This document shows, one piece after another, positions 7,420-14,950 of a DNA stretch of 15,922 bases; position 1 is the stretch's first letter; every line of letters starts with the position of its first letter. The notes under the pieces are model-generated. The model was not told where the DNA came from. It searched no databases and was given only the letters and a program-made list of their open reading frames with translations. The stretch lies in assembly GCA_900554945.1 (NCBI GenBank), contig USJN01000007.1:1-15922 (forward strand), written 5' to 3'. The translations under genes and the position numbers were made by a program. The stretch is from an uncultured Coriobacteriaceae bacterium. GTDB taxonomy: Bacteria; Actinomycetota; Coriobacteriia; Coriobacteriales; Eggerthellaceae.

Positions 7420-8871
7420 CTAAAACCTCAAATCGCGCTCGCCCTTGTGCACGACCGCCGAAATCGCCTCAGCACACTGGCGACGCCGTTTCTCGTCCTC
7501 GACCTTCTGCAACTCGCGCTCGATGAGCGCAAAGCCCTTTTGGGAGGTATCGGGCTTGGCGTAATCGGTCAGGTACTCCGCAAGCGTGACGAGCGCGTTG
7601 GGGTGACAATAATTCAAAATCTGCCCGTTTTTGCAGAAGCTCATGAACCGATCGCCCGTGCGCCCCGCGCGGTAGCACGCCGTGCAGAAGCTGGGCACAT
7701 GCTCCTGATCAATCAGCCACGAGACCACGTCGTCGAGTGTGCGCTGGTCGCTCACGTCGAACTGCTCGGTGTCGTGCGGGCGCGCCTGCTCGGTGTAGCC
7801 GCCCACGCTCGTTCGGCTCCCACCCGAAATCTGGCTGATGCCGTAGCGCAGCGCGCGCTCCCGCACCGCCTGGCTCTCGCGCGTGGAGATGATCATGCCC
7901 GTGTAGGGCACGGTAATGCGGATGAGCGCGATGATCTTCTCGAACATCTCGTCGGGAATGCCGTTGTCGAACACGTCGGGGTCGATGTCCATGGCGGGCT
8001 TCACGCGCGGCACGCTGATGGTGTGCGGGCCCACGCCATGCACGGCCTCCAGGTGCTCCGCGTGCATGATGAGGCCCGCGAACTCGTAGCGATAGCTCTC
8101 GAGCCCGAGCAGCACGCCCAAGCCCACGTCGTCGATGCCGCCCTCCATCGCGCGGTCCATCGCCTCGGTGTGCCAGTTGAAGTCGCTTTTCGGCCCCGTC
8201 GGGTGCAGGCGCTTGTAGCCTTCCTTGTTGTACGTTTCCTGGAACAGGATATATGTGCCGATCTCGGCCTTCTTGAGCATGCGGTACTCGTCCACCGTCG
8301 TGGCGGCGATGTTCACGTTCACGCGGCGGATGGCGCCATTTTTGTGCTTGATGGAATAGATGGTGTCCATCGACTCCAAGATGTACTCGATGGGGTTGTG
8401 CTTTGGGTCCTCACCCGCCTCGATGGCCAGGCGCTTGTGGCCCATGTCCTGCAGCGCGATAACCTCGGCGCGAATCTCGTCCTGCGTGAGCTTGCGGCGC
8501 GGAATCTCGCGGTTCTTGGCGTGATAGGGGCAGTACAGGCAGCTGTTCACGCAGTAGTTCGACAGATACAGCGGCGCGAAAAGCACGATACGGTTGCCGT
8601 AATATGCCTGCTTGATGTCGTGCGCAAGCTGCTTGATGGCCTCGTTCACCCCCGCATCCTCGCAGGCCAGAAGCACGCTCGCCTCGCGATGGGTGATCAT
8701 GGCTCCGTGCTCGTTTGCCGGGTGCAAATGGGGCTTGCACTTCTCCAGGATGTCGTAGCACATCTGCACGTCGTTCTTATGCGCGTCGGCGAAGGCGAGC
8801 GTCTCCAAGATCTCCTCGTCGTTGATGAACTCATCGGCGCAGAGCGATTTCGGGTTATACGAATACCCCAT
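7420..8871 (-). CDS. hydG: [FeFe]-hydrogenase maturase HydG (radical SAM tyrosine lyase)
   Basis: HydG (483 aa) cleaves tyrosine to give CO and cyanide bound to iron for the H-cluster. The radical-SAM motif CVNSCLYC carries Cys107, 111 and 114 for the SAM-binding [4Fe-4S] cluster. The C-terminal auxiliary-cluster motif CTACYRAGRTGDRFMSFC carries Cys396, 399 and 413. This second site separates HydG from ThiH, and length agrees with HydG. The start ATG at 8871 is preceded by GAAGGA at good spacing. It lies 24 nt after hydE and 61 nt before hydF, in one apparent transcript with the hydrogenase. Confidence 0.96.
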   Translation of the reverse strand: MGYSYNPKSLCADEFINDEEILETLAFADAHKNDVQMCYDILEKCKPHLHPANEHGAMITHREASVLLACEDAGVNEAIKQLAHDIKQAYYGNRIVLFAPLYLSNYCVNSCLYCPYHAKNREIPRRKLTQDEIRAEVIALQDMGHKRLAIEAGEDPKHNPIEYILESMDTIYSIKHKNGAIRRVNVNIAATTVDEYRMLKKAEIGTYILFQETYNKEGYKRLHPTGPKSDFNWHTEAMDRAMEGGIDDVGLGVLLGLESYRYEFAGLIMHAEHLEAVHGVGPHTISVPRVKPAMDIDPDVFDNGIPDEMFEKIIALIRITVPYTGMIISTRESQAVRERALRYGISQISGGSRTSVGGYTEQARPHDTEQFDVSDQRTLDDVVSWLIDQEHVPSFCTACYRAGRTGDRFMSFCKNGQILNYCHPNALVTLAEYLTDYAKPDTSQKGFALIERELQKVEDEKRRRQCAEAISAVVHKGERDLRF

Positions 8872-8895
8872 AGGGTCCTTCTTTCTTCAGTGCTT

Positions 8896-10002
8896 TCAAG
8901 CGCCCGACGGCAATCGCATCTCGGGCAGGGGCGCCATGTCACCGCGGTCGACGACGAGCTCGTGGCCGATCGACAGCATGCGCGCGCCCAAACAGCCGCG
9001 GCACTCCGCAGCCTCTTCACCCGTACATATCTTGTTATCGTACAAATCGTAGTCTTTGCGGCGATTAACCGGCGAAAGGTTCGGCATCACCACGTTTGCG
9101 CCCGCGAGGATGCCCCGCTCGCGCCCATCGGGAACGATCGTGCCGAGCGCCGTGGTTGCGGGAAGCAGCACATTCGGCTTGATGAGCCGGATGATCGACA
9201 GCAGATAGCACGTGAGCTCCGCCGTGCCCGGCGCAAAGGCGGAAAACGGCGTCGCGTGGTGCGGGACGAACGGGCCGATGCCGCACATCTCGGGCTGGAA
9301 CCGCTCGATGAATTGCAGGTCGCACGCAAGATCGGTCGCGGTTTGGAACGGCGCACCCACCATGAAGCCGGCACCCACCGCATACCCGATCTCGCGCAAA
9401 TCGGACAGACAGCGCATGCGGTTCTCAAGCGACATCTCGGCGGGATGCCAACGCCTGTAGAGCGTGGGGCTTGCCGTCTCGTGACGCAACAGGTAACGCC
9501 CAGCGCCCGCCTCATGCAGACGCTCGTAGCTCTCGCGGCTTCGCTCGCCGAACGACAGCGTGATCGCACAGTCGGGATGCGCCGCATGGATGCGCTCCAC
9601 AATGCCGCACAGCACGTCATCGGTGAAGAAGGGGTCTTCCCCACCCTGCAAAACGAACGTGCGAAATCCCAGCTCGTAGCCTGTGTCCGCACATTCGACG
9701 ATCTCGTCGGCGGAGAGGCGGTAGCGGCGTGCAGAGGTGTTCGACCGGCGGATGCCGCAGTACAGGCAATCGTTCTTGCAGAAGCTCGACACCTCGATGA
9801 GCCCGCGGGTGAACACCTTCGTGCCGTATACCCGCCTGCGCACGGCATCGGCGCGACTCGCAAGCTCACGGGCCGTGCCGGGCGTGCGCTGCGCGATGAG
9901 CCGCTCGTATTCGCCAAGCGAAAGCGAGCGGGTGCGGCACAGCTTGCCGATGAGGAGCGCGAGCCCCTCATCGGCTTCACTGCTATGTAAGTCGTGGGGC
10001 AC
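8896..10002 (-). CDS. hydE: [FeFe]-hydrogenase maturase HydE (radical SAM)
   Basis: HydE (368 aa) is the radical-SAM enzyme that works on the HydG-derived iron complex during H-cluster assembly. The motif CKNDCLYC supplies Cys75, 79 and 82. A C-terminal Cys326...Cys334xxCys337 set corresponds to the optional second cluster found in some HydE proteins. LQGGEDP follows the radical-SAM motif as in the HydE/BioB group. The start is a GTG at 10002 directly abutting the hydA stop (TAGGTG); only weak Shine-Dalgarno similarity precedes it and no other start lies before the conserved region, so translation is probably coupled to hydA. Confidence 0.95.
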   Translation of the reverse strand: MPHDLHSSEADEGLALLIGKLCRTRSLSLGEYERLIAQRTPGTARELASRADAVRRRVYGTKVFTRGLIEVSSFCKNDCLYCGIRRSNTSARRYRLSADEIVECADTGYELGFRTFVLQGGEDPFFTDDVLCGIVERIHAAHPDCAITLSFGERSRESYERLHEAGAGRYLLRHETASPTLYRRWHPAEMSLENRMRCLSDLREIGYAVGAGFMVGAPFQTATDLACDLQFIERFQPEMCGIGPFVPHHATPFSAFAPGTAELTCYLLSIIRLIKPNVLLPATTALGTIVPDGRERGILAGANVVMPNLSPVNRRKDYDLYDNKICTGEEAAECRGCLGARMLSIGHELVVDRGDMAPLPEMRLPSGA

Positions 10003-11721
10003 CTAGATATCCCACGTCAGCTGATCGGTGTGGAGCAACTTCTCGGCCTTCTCGGAAAGCGGGCGGCCGTAGAGTCTCTCGTAGAGTGCCGCGATATCGG
10101 GGTTTTCGTGCGAGTAGCGCAGCACGTCGGCCCCGTCGAGCGAGTTGAGCACCGCAGCACGCTCGCGCGCGAGCTCCTGGTTGAAGGCAATCGGCTGGCC
10201 GCCGCCGCCCACGCAGCCGCCCGGGCAGGCCATGATCTCGACGAAGTCGTAGCTTGCCTCGCCCGACTCGAGCGCATCAAGCAGCGACGCCGTGTTCTCC
10301 AGGCCGCTCGCGATGGCGATACGAAGCTGCATGCCCGCAACCTCGAGCGTCTTGTCGACCCAGGGCTTGTCGGGCGTCGCCGCCGTGGTGTCGCACGTGC
10401 TGAAGTCGGGATTTTCGCCCGTAAGGAAGAACGCCGCCGAACGAAGCGCTGCCTCCATCACGCCACCCGTGCGCCCGAAGATGGTTCCCGCGCCCGTCGA
10501 GGTTCCCAGCGGGTCGTCGAACTTCTGCTCGGGCAGCGCGGCGCAGTCCACGTTGAACATGCGCAGCATGCGATCGAACTCGCGCGTGGTGAGCACGGCG
10601 TCGACGTCCTGACCGGCCTCTGAGGACAATTGCGGAACGCCCGCCTCGTATTTCTTGGCGACGCACGGCATGACGGAGACGACGAAGATTCGTTTTCCCT
10701 GTTCGGCAGCTTGCTCAGACAAAAGCGCCTTCGCCGTGGCACCCAACATCTGGTGCGGCGACTTACTCGATGAGAGCTGCGCGACAAATTGCGGGTAGTG
10801 CAGCTTGGCAAAGCGCACCCAGCCCGGGCAGCAGCTCGTGAACATGGGCCGCGGCTTGCCCTCCTTGACCCATTCGATGAACTCGTTCGCCTCCTCCATG
10901 ATGGTAAGGTCGGCCCCGAAGTCGGTGTCGAAGACGTGGTCGAAGCCGAGTGCGCGCAGCGCGGCGACCATGCGGCCCTGCGTGGCCTGCTCGCGGGCAA
11001 GGTCCACGCCCTCGCCCCACGCCGAGCGGATGGCGGGCGCGACCTGAACCACCGTTATCGTCTGAGGATCGGCAAGCGCCGCGAGCACGTTGTCAGTGTC
11101 GTCGCGCGCAGTAAGAGCGCCCGTCGGACAATGGGTCACGCACTGACCGCACAGGGCACAGCCTGCGTCGGCGATGTGCGCACCGTCGGCAACCCGCACG
11201 CCTCGATAGGAGGCGGGGCCGGACATCTCCCACACGGAGCAGTGCTGCACCTTGGCGCATTCGGCGACGCAGCGCATGCAGCGGATGCATTTGGTGGCAT
11301 CGCGCTGCAAGGGGAATTCCCCATCCCACGCTTCGAAGGCGAACGCGGGGTCACGATCCAAGTCCGCCACGCCGAGCGAGTTCGCGAGATTTTGCAGCGC
11401 GCAGGTGCCGCTGCGCTTGCATGTGGTGCATTCGCTGCGATGACCTGCGAGAATGGTCTTCACGTTCTGACGGCGGGCCGAGATGGCGCGCGGGGTCGCC
11501 GTGTGCACGGACATGCCGTCGAACACGGGGGTGTTGCAGGCGGCGGCCAGGCCGTCCTGCCCTTCGACCTCAACCACGCACACGCGGCACGAGCCGATCT
11601 CGTTGATCTTCGCCATGTAGCACAGCGTCGGGATGTCGACGCCGGCGAGCTTCGCGGCATCCAAGATGGTGGAGCCTCCGGGGACCTCTACGGCCACACC
11701 GTCGATGGTAACCTTACACAT
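10003..11721 (-). CDS. hydA: [FeFe]-hydrogenase catalytic subunit HydA, M3 type
   Basis: Catalytic subunit (572 aa) interconverting protons and H2. Domains in order: [2Fe-2S] ferredoxin domain (Cys34, 45, 48, 62); His-ligated [4Fe-4S] domain (His94, Cys98, 101, 107); two [4Fe-4S] clusters (CIRCMRCVAEC at 145-155 and CALCGQCVTHC at 188-198); then the H domain. All three H-cluster signatures are intact: TSCCPGW (295-301, with proton-relay Cys297), MPCVAKK (351-357), and MACPGGCVGGGGQP (497-510). No signal peptide is seen, so it is cytoplasmic. The ATG at 11721 has GAAGGG upstream and overlaps the preceding gene by 8 nt (ATGTGTAA); the longer upstream frame is rejected. The partner is the NADPH-type flavoprotein encoded just upstream, implying exchange of electrons with NADP(H), perhaps also ferredoxin. 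Confidence 0.97.
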   Translation of the reverse strand: MCKVTIDGVAVEVPGGSTILDAAKLAGVDIPTLCYMAKINEIGSCRVCVVEVEGQDGLAAACNTPVFDGMSVHTATPRAISARRQNVKTILAGHRSECTTCKRSGTCALQNLANSLGVADLDRDPAFAFEAWDGEFPLQRDATKCIRCMRCVAECAKVQHCSVWEMSGPASYRGVRVADGAHIADAGCALCGQCVTHCPTGALTARDDTDNVLAALADPQTITVVQVAPAIRSAWGEGVDLAREQATQGRMVAALRALGFDHVFDTDFGADLTIMEEANEFIEWVKEGKPRPMFTSCCPGWVRFAKLHYPQFVAQLSSSKSPHQMLGATAKALLSEQAAEQGKRIFVVSVMPCVAKKYEAGVPQLSSEAGQDVDAVLTTREFDRMLRMFNVDCAALPEQKFDDPLGTSTGAGTIFGRTGGVMEAALRSAAFFLTGENPDFSTCDTTAATPDKPWVDKTLEVAGMQLRIAIASGLENTASLLDALESGEASYDFVEIMACPGGCVGGGGQPIAFNQELARERAAVLNSLDGADVLRYSHENPDIAALYERLYGRPLSEKAEKLLHTDQLTWDI

Positions 11722-13552
11722 ATTGGACCCTTCCCTCGTCAAGAACACCGCAGCCGAAATGGTCGCAGCGCAGGCAGCGGCGCGCTTCCTGGAACGCCTC
11801 TTCGGCCGACATCTCCACCTCGACTGCATCGAAGTCCCCCTTGCGCTCGCGCGCGGGGCGCTCCACGATGTTCACGCGGCCGCAGGGCTGACGCCAGTTC
11901 GCAGCCGCAGGAGGAACCTCGACGCCGCAATCAAGCTCGTGGTTGAATCCCAGGTAGTCGTCGATATTGCGCGCGGCGACTTTGCCGGCGCCGATGGCGA
12001 TGATCACGGTCTTCGGGCCCACCTGGCAGTCGCCACCCACAAACACGTTGTCGAGCGAACCCACCGACTTCAAGCCGTCGTCCGCCTCGAAGTAGGTGCG
12101 ATCGGCCTGCATACCCGCCTCTTCGAACGGCGCGCTCTCGATGTCTTGTCCCACGGCGATGAGCACCACGTCGGCGGGCACGCGAACAAGCGGCTTGTCA
12201 GCCTTCTGCGGAGCCGGGCGGCCGCGCTTCACGGGGCCGATGAACTGCGGCTGAGCGTACAGTGCCACCGCGCACCCGTCTTCGACCTCGATGTGGTCAG
12301 GTGCCTGCAGGGTCATCATTTCGACGCCCTCCTGCATGGCGGAGTCGATTTCCGCGCGCAGCGCCGTCATGTCCTCGAGGCGGCGACGATAGGCGACCGT
12401 CACGCTCGCGGCGCCGGCACGCACGCTCGTGCGTGCACAGTCCATGGCGACGTTGCCGCCACCGACGACCACCACGTTCTTGCCCGTGAAGTCGGGATAG
12501 TCGCCATCGCCGATCTTGGTGAGCAGGTCGACGGCGCTCATGACGCCCTCGGCGTCGGCCCCATCGAGCTTTAGGGTCTTGCCACCCTGGGCGCCGATAG
12601 CCACATACACCGCGTCGTATTCTTCCGAAAGACGGCGCATGCCCTCGGCATCGATGCGGCACTCCGTGTGCACAGTGACGTTGCCCGCCGACACGATGGC
12701 GCGGATGTCCTCGTCGAGGCGCTCGCGCGGGAAACGGTACGCCGGGATGCCATAGCGCATCATGCCGCCGAGCTGCTTGCGCATCTCGAGCACGTGCACC
12801 TCATGTCCCATAAGGGCGCAGAAGTATGCGCAGGTCAGGCCAGAGGGGCCGCCACCCACGATGGCGACTTTCTTGCCCGTGGGCGCGGCGGGGGCAGGCG
12901 TTTCCACCTGATCGGCCGCGAGCTGGTCGACCGCGAACTTCTTGATGCCGCGGATGTTGATCGGGGCATCAATGAGCGTGCGGCGGCAGCGATTCTCGCA
13001 CGGATGCTCGCACACGAACGCGCACGCCGTGGGGAACGGGTTGTCTTTGCGAATCATGCCGATCGCCCCGGCGTAATCGCCCGAGCCCGCAAGCGCGATG
13101 TAGGCCGGCACGTTCACGTGTGCCGGGCACAGCGTTTCGCACGGCACCGTCTGTGCGACGCCTTCGCGACATTTTCCCTGCTTGACGTGGCTTTCGAACT
13201 CTTCCTTAAACGTATCGAGGCCCGCAAGGAGCACTTCGGCCGCATGCCAGCCGATAGCACAGTCGGCGGTGTCGCGCACGACTGCGGCCTGGGCGCGGAT
13301 CTCGTCGAGCGCATCGGGCTCGGCGTCGAACGCGAGCACCTCTTCGAGCAGCGTCTCGATATGGGCTATGCCCTCGCGGCACGGCACGCACTTGCCGCAC
13401 GTTTGGCATCCGCCCGCACGCAGCAGGTCGAGCTGCATCGCAACGGCGCACATACCAGGCGGCGTAGCCTCCACCCTGCGCTCATACTCGTCCAAAAACG
13501 TTGCGAACCTGGCGTCGTCCTTGGCGCGCGGCGCGACCGATAGTCTTGCCAT
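11714..13552 (-). CDS. Hydrogenase electron-transfer subunit: NuoF C-terminal Fe-S domain fused to GltD-like NAD(P)H flavoprotein
   Basis: A 612-aa multi-domain redox protein. Residues 49-98 carry the NuoF-type C-terminal cluster site (TCGKCVPCREG with Cys52, 55, 58 and distal Cys98), but the preceding FMN/NADH domain of NuoF/HydB is absent. Residues about 128-190 form the GltD/DPYD-type two-cluster domain (CETLC, then Cys177, 181, 185, 189). Next is an FAD Rossmann fold (VAIVGGGPSG, 229-238) and a nucleotide-binding fold (GGGNVAMDCA, 364-373, followed by AYRR), whose arginines favour NADPH as in GltD and NfnB. A C-terminal CLRC...C (593-601) is an extra possible metal site. The ATG at 13552 has GAGGGGGG upstream. 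It is first in the hyd operon and overlaps hydA by 8 nt, so it is very likely HydA's partner. A role in amino-acid synthesis as a true GltD is unlikely because no large glutamate synthase subunit is present. Confidence 0.88.
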   Translation of the reverse strand: MARLSVAPRAKDDARFATFLDEYERRVEATPPGMCAVAMQLDLLRAGGCQTCGKCVPCREGIAHIETLLEEVLAFDAEPDALDEIRAQAAVVRDTADCAIGWHAAEVLLAGLDTFKEEFESHVKQGKCREGVAQTVPCETLCPAHVNVPAYIALAGSGDYAGAIGMIRKDNPFPTACAFVCEHPCENRCRRTLIDAPINIRGIKKFAVDQLAADQVETPAPAAPTGKKVAIVGGGPSGLTCAYFCALMGHEVHVLEMRKQLGGMMRYGIPAYRFPRERLDEDIRAIVSAGNVTVHTECRIDAEGMRRLSEEYDAVYVAIGAQGGKTLKLDGADAEGVMSAVDLLTKIGDGDYPDFTGKNVVVVGGGNVAMDCARTSVRAGAASVTVAYRRRLEDMTALRAEIDSAMQEGVEMMTLQAPDHIEVEDGCAVALYAQPQFIGPVKRGRPAPQKADKPLVRVPADVVLIAVGQDIESAPFEEAGMQADRTYFEADDGLKSVGSLDNVFVGGDCQVGPKTVIIAIGAGKVAARNIDDYLGFNHELDCGVEVPPAAANWRQPCGRVNIVERPARERKGDFDAVEVEMSAEEAFQEARRCLRCDHFGCGVLDEGRVQYV

Positions 13553-13573
13553 ATGACCCCCCTCATCGCTTGA

Positions 13574-13608
13574 GTGATGAAATGTGATAAGATGTGACAC
13601 GCATGTGA
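13574..13608 (-). repeat. Four helically phased GTGA half-sites upstream of the hydrogenase operon
   Basis: The plus strand carries GTGA at 13574, 13584, 13594 and 13605, three of them within ATGTGA(T/C). Spacing is 10, 10 and 11 bp, close to one helical turn. The array begins 22 bp before the operon's start codon, where a promoter or leader would lie. It looks like a tandem binding site for a regulator, but no inverted CRP- or Rex-type palindrome is formed. Confidence 0.6.
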
Positions 13609-13658
13609 TATGCGTCGCTCTCACGATTTCCCACCCTACCATTTCGGCATCAAAGCCC

Positions 13659-13715
13659 GCAAACCCCAATCAGCCGAAGCGGGAATCTGCAGCCACCAGT
13701 GGCATAGGGGTTTGC
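13659..13715. repeat. Inverted repeat enclosing two small hairpins in the divergent spacer
   Basis: GCAAACCCC (13659-13667) and GGGGTTTGC (13707-13715) are a perfect 9-bp inverted repeat with a 39-nt interior. Inside lie a GCCA/TGGC hairpin (13692-13703) and a CAG/CTG stem (13671-13689). On the minus strand the latter contains GCTTCGGC, a C(UUCG)G-type tetraloop. An RNA would fold as a compact three-way junction. I do not recognise it as a known riboswitch. It could be a leader element of the hyd operon (minus) or of the SDR gene (plus), or a DNA operator. Confidence 0.5.
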
Positions 13716-13790
13716 AAGCGTGTCCCATCGCCCGCCTTCTCCTCAACACGCATGACGGGCAGAATCTACCGCTGGGCAAGCTCGCAGAAA

Positions 13791-13820
13791 TTGATTGCTA
13801 CCTCGCAAGCCACATATGGT
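13791..13820 (+). promoter_or_regulatory. Candidate promoter for the SDR gene
   Basis: TTGATT (13791-13796) and TATGGT (13815-13820) are separated by 18 bp, about 55 nt upstream of the SDR start codon. TAGAAT follows immediately at 13821-13826 and is an alternative -10, although without a matching -35. AAGGAGG at 13865-13871 is the strong ribosome binding site of the SDR. Confidence 0.4.
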
Positions 13821-13875
13821 TAGAATCGGCCCATACCCCAATCGCAGGGGGAATCCCCATCAATAAGGAGGACCC

Positions 13876-14676
13876 ATGGGCTTCTACAGTGGAAAGACCG
13901 CCATCGTCACGGGTGCCGGCTTCGCGGCACTGAAGGACGGCTCCGCCGGATCGATCGGCTACGGCATCGCCACGGCGTTCGCCAAGGAAGGCGCGAACCT
14001 CGTCATCACCGGCCGCAACGAGAAGAAACTCAACGCCGCGAAGGAGAAGCTCGAAGGCGCTTACGGCATCGAGGCGCTGACCGCGCAGGCAGACATCAAC
14101 GCGTCCTCCGACAACAAGGCGGTTGCGCAGGGCGTCGTCGATGAGGCGATGGCCAAGTTCGGGCGCATTGATTTCCTCGTGAACAACGCGCAGGCGTCCG
14201 CGTCGGGCGTTACGCTCGCCGACCACACCCCCGAGCAGTTCGATCTCGCCATCTACTCCGGCCTCTACGCGGCCTTCTACTACATGCAGGCCTGCTACCC
14301 GCATCTTAAGGAGACGAAGGGTTCCGTCGTGAACTTCGCGAGCGGCGCCGGCCTGTTCGGCAACTACGGGCAGTGCGCCTACGCGGCCGCCAAAGAGGGA
14401 ATCCGCGGTCTGACGCGCGTTGCGGCAACCGAGTGGGGCCCGGACGGCATCAACGCGAACATCGTGTGCCCGCTTGCATGGACCGCCGCCTTGGAGAACT
14501 TCAAGGAGCAGTACCCCGAGGCCTACGAGGCCAACGTCCACATGCCGCCGATGGGCCACTACGGCAACGTCGAGACCGAAATCGGACGTGCGGTGCTCCA
14601 GCTTTGCGGCCCCGACTTCAAGTTCATGAGTGGCGAGACCATCACGCTCGAAGGCGGCATGGGCCAGCGCCCGTAA
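13876..14676 (+). CDS. Short-chain dehydrogenase/reductase, possibly a bile-acid hydroxysteroid dehydrogenase
   Basis: Classical-type SDR (266 aa), an NAD(P)H-dependent alcohol/ketone oxidoreductase. The glycine-rich loop is TGAG...SIGYGIA, interrupted by an 11-residue insertion (16-26). NNAQ is at 103-106. The catalytic residues are Ser156, Tyr169 and Lys173 (YAAAK). Arg47 after the second beta strand (VITGRN) favours NADP(H). The usual tetrad Asn appears replaced by Ser128 (IYSGLYA). The combination of loop insertion, NNAQASASG and MPPMGHYG resembles what I recall of gut Eggerthella 12-alpha-hydroxysteroid dehydrogenases; this is memory, not a search, so the substrate remains a hypothesis. 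AAGGAGG precedes the ATG. The gene is monocistronic: it has its own hairpin terminator and is divergent from the hydrogenase operon. Confidence 0.9.
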   Translation: MGFYSGKTAIVTGAGFAALKDGSAGSIGYGIATAFAKEGANLVITGRNEKKLNAAKEKLEGAYGIEALTAQADINASSDNKAVAQGVVDEAMAKFGRIDFLVNNAQASASGVTLADHTPEQFDLAIYSGLYAAFYYMQACYPHLKETKGSVVNFASGAGLFGNYGQCAYAAAKEGIRGLTRVAATEWGPDGINANIVCPLAWTAALENFKEQYPEAYEANVHMPPMGHYGNVETEIGRAVLQLCGPDFKFMSGETITLEGGMGQRP

Positions 14677-14733
14677 GCTGCTTCTTCCGCGTGTCCCCAA
14701 ACCTCCGCGAACGACTTTTCGAGAATCAACGCG

Positions 14734-14781
14734 AACGCCCGAGGCGCAGGTCGGTTGAAGCCGACACGCCCCGGGCGTTTT
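14734..14781 (+). terminator. Intrinsic terminator after the SDR gene
   Basis: AACGCCCG (14734-14741) pairs with CGGGCGTT (14772-14779). An inner GGCG/CGCC segment and a GTCGG/CCGAC apical stem extend the hairpin. TTTT ends the element at 14781. It lies about 60 nt past the SDR stop codon. Confidence 0.75.
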
Positions 14782-14784
14782 GCG

Positions 14785-14918
14785 TCACGAGGTTGCGCGC
14801 GCGACGGCCCCCAACTCCGCCCGACCCCGCCCCACGCGCGACCACTCGCGCCCCCTTCTCGCACGCGGCGGCACCCATTCCCGTCCCAGCTTCGCCCGCC
14901 CCTCTTCGCAGCTTGATT
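14785..14918 (+). other. C-rich, G-poor intergenic spacer
   Basis: No gene is visible here. The plus strand is strongly C-rich in short clusters (for example CGCCCCCTTCTCGC near 14849), especially from about 14809 to 14910. This is the composition expected of a Rho-utilisation site downstream of the SDR, acting after the hairpin terminator. The similar tract after tetR suggests a recurring spacer type. Confidence 0.35.
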
Positions 14919-14924
14919 TAGAAT
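14919..14924 (+). promoter_or_regulatory. Candidate -10 box for the TetR gene
   Basis: TAGAAT lies within TTGATTTAGAATAGG, in the only AT-rich patch of a very GC-rich spacer. It would give a 5' leader of about 115 nt. No -35 hexamer is seen at standard spacing. The same TAGAAT hexamer appears upstream of the SDR gene and of the gene at the right edge of the window. Confidence 0.45.
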
Positions 14925-14950
14925 AGGCGCGTCCCCGTTCGCCCAAGGAA

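Noticed and set aside
6364..9990. A 1208-codon open frame on the plus strand, antisense to hydF, hydG and hydE
   Set aside because: It runs opposite three unmistakable genes with complete catalytic motifs. Its translation is Arg/His/Ala/Leu-rich with no recognisable domain, as expected when GC-rich codons are read backwards.
11722..11829. N-terminal extension of HydA up to 11829
   Set aside because: It lies inside the upstream gene and is Arg-rich without similarity. The ATG at 11721 starts the ferredoxin domain exactly where expected.
11714..13552. True glutamate synthase small subunit (GltD)
   Set aside because: No GltB partner is present, an NuoF-type cluster domain is fused at the N-terminus, and the gene overlaps hydA.
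13574..13624. A CRP/FNR- or Rex-type palindrome upstream of the hyd operon
   Set aside because: The TGTGA half-sites are direct repeats. The only inverted partner (TCAC at 13621-13624) gives a 12-bp centre, which fits neither CRP/FNR nor Rex spacing.
13553..13669. N-terminal extension of the hydrogenase electron-transfer subunit up to 13669
   Set aside because: The extra 39 residues lack family similarity and pass through the GTGA repeats. The ATG at 13552 has a strong ribosome binding site.
13659..13715. Cobalamin or molybdenum-cofactor riboswitch
   Set aside because: A GCCACTG string occurs on the minus strand, but the other conserved cobalamin boxes are absent, and I see no Moco-riboswitch core.
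13610..13933. A 107-codon plus-strand frame in the hyd/SDR spacer
   Set aside because: It overlaps the SDR start in another frame, lacks a ribosome binding site, has no recognised motif, and crosses the inverted repeat, which explains the region better.
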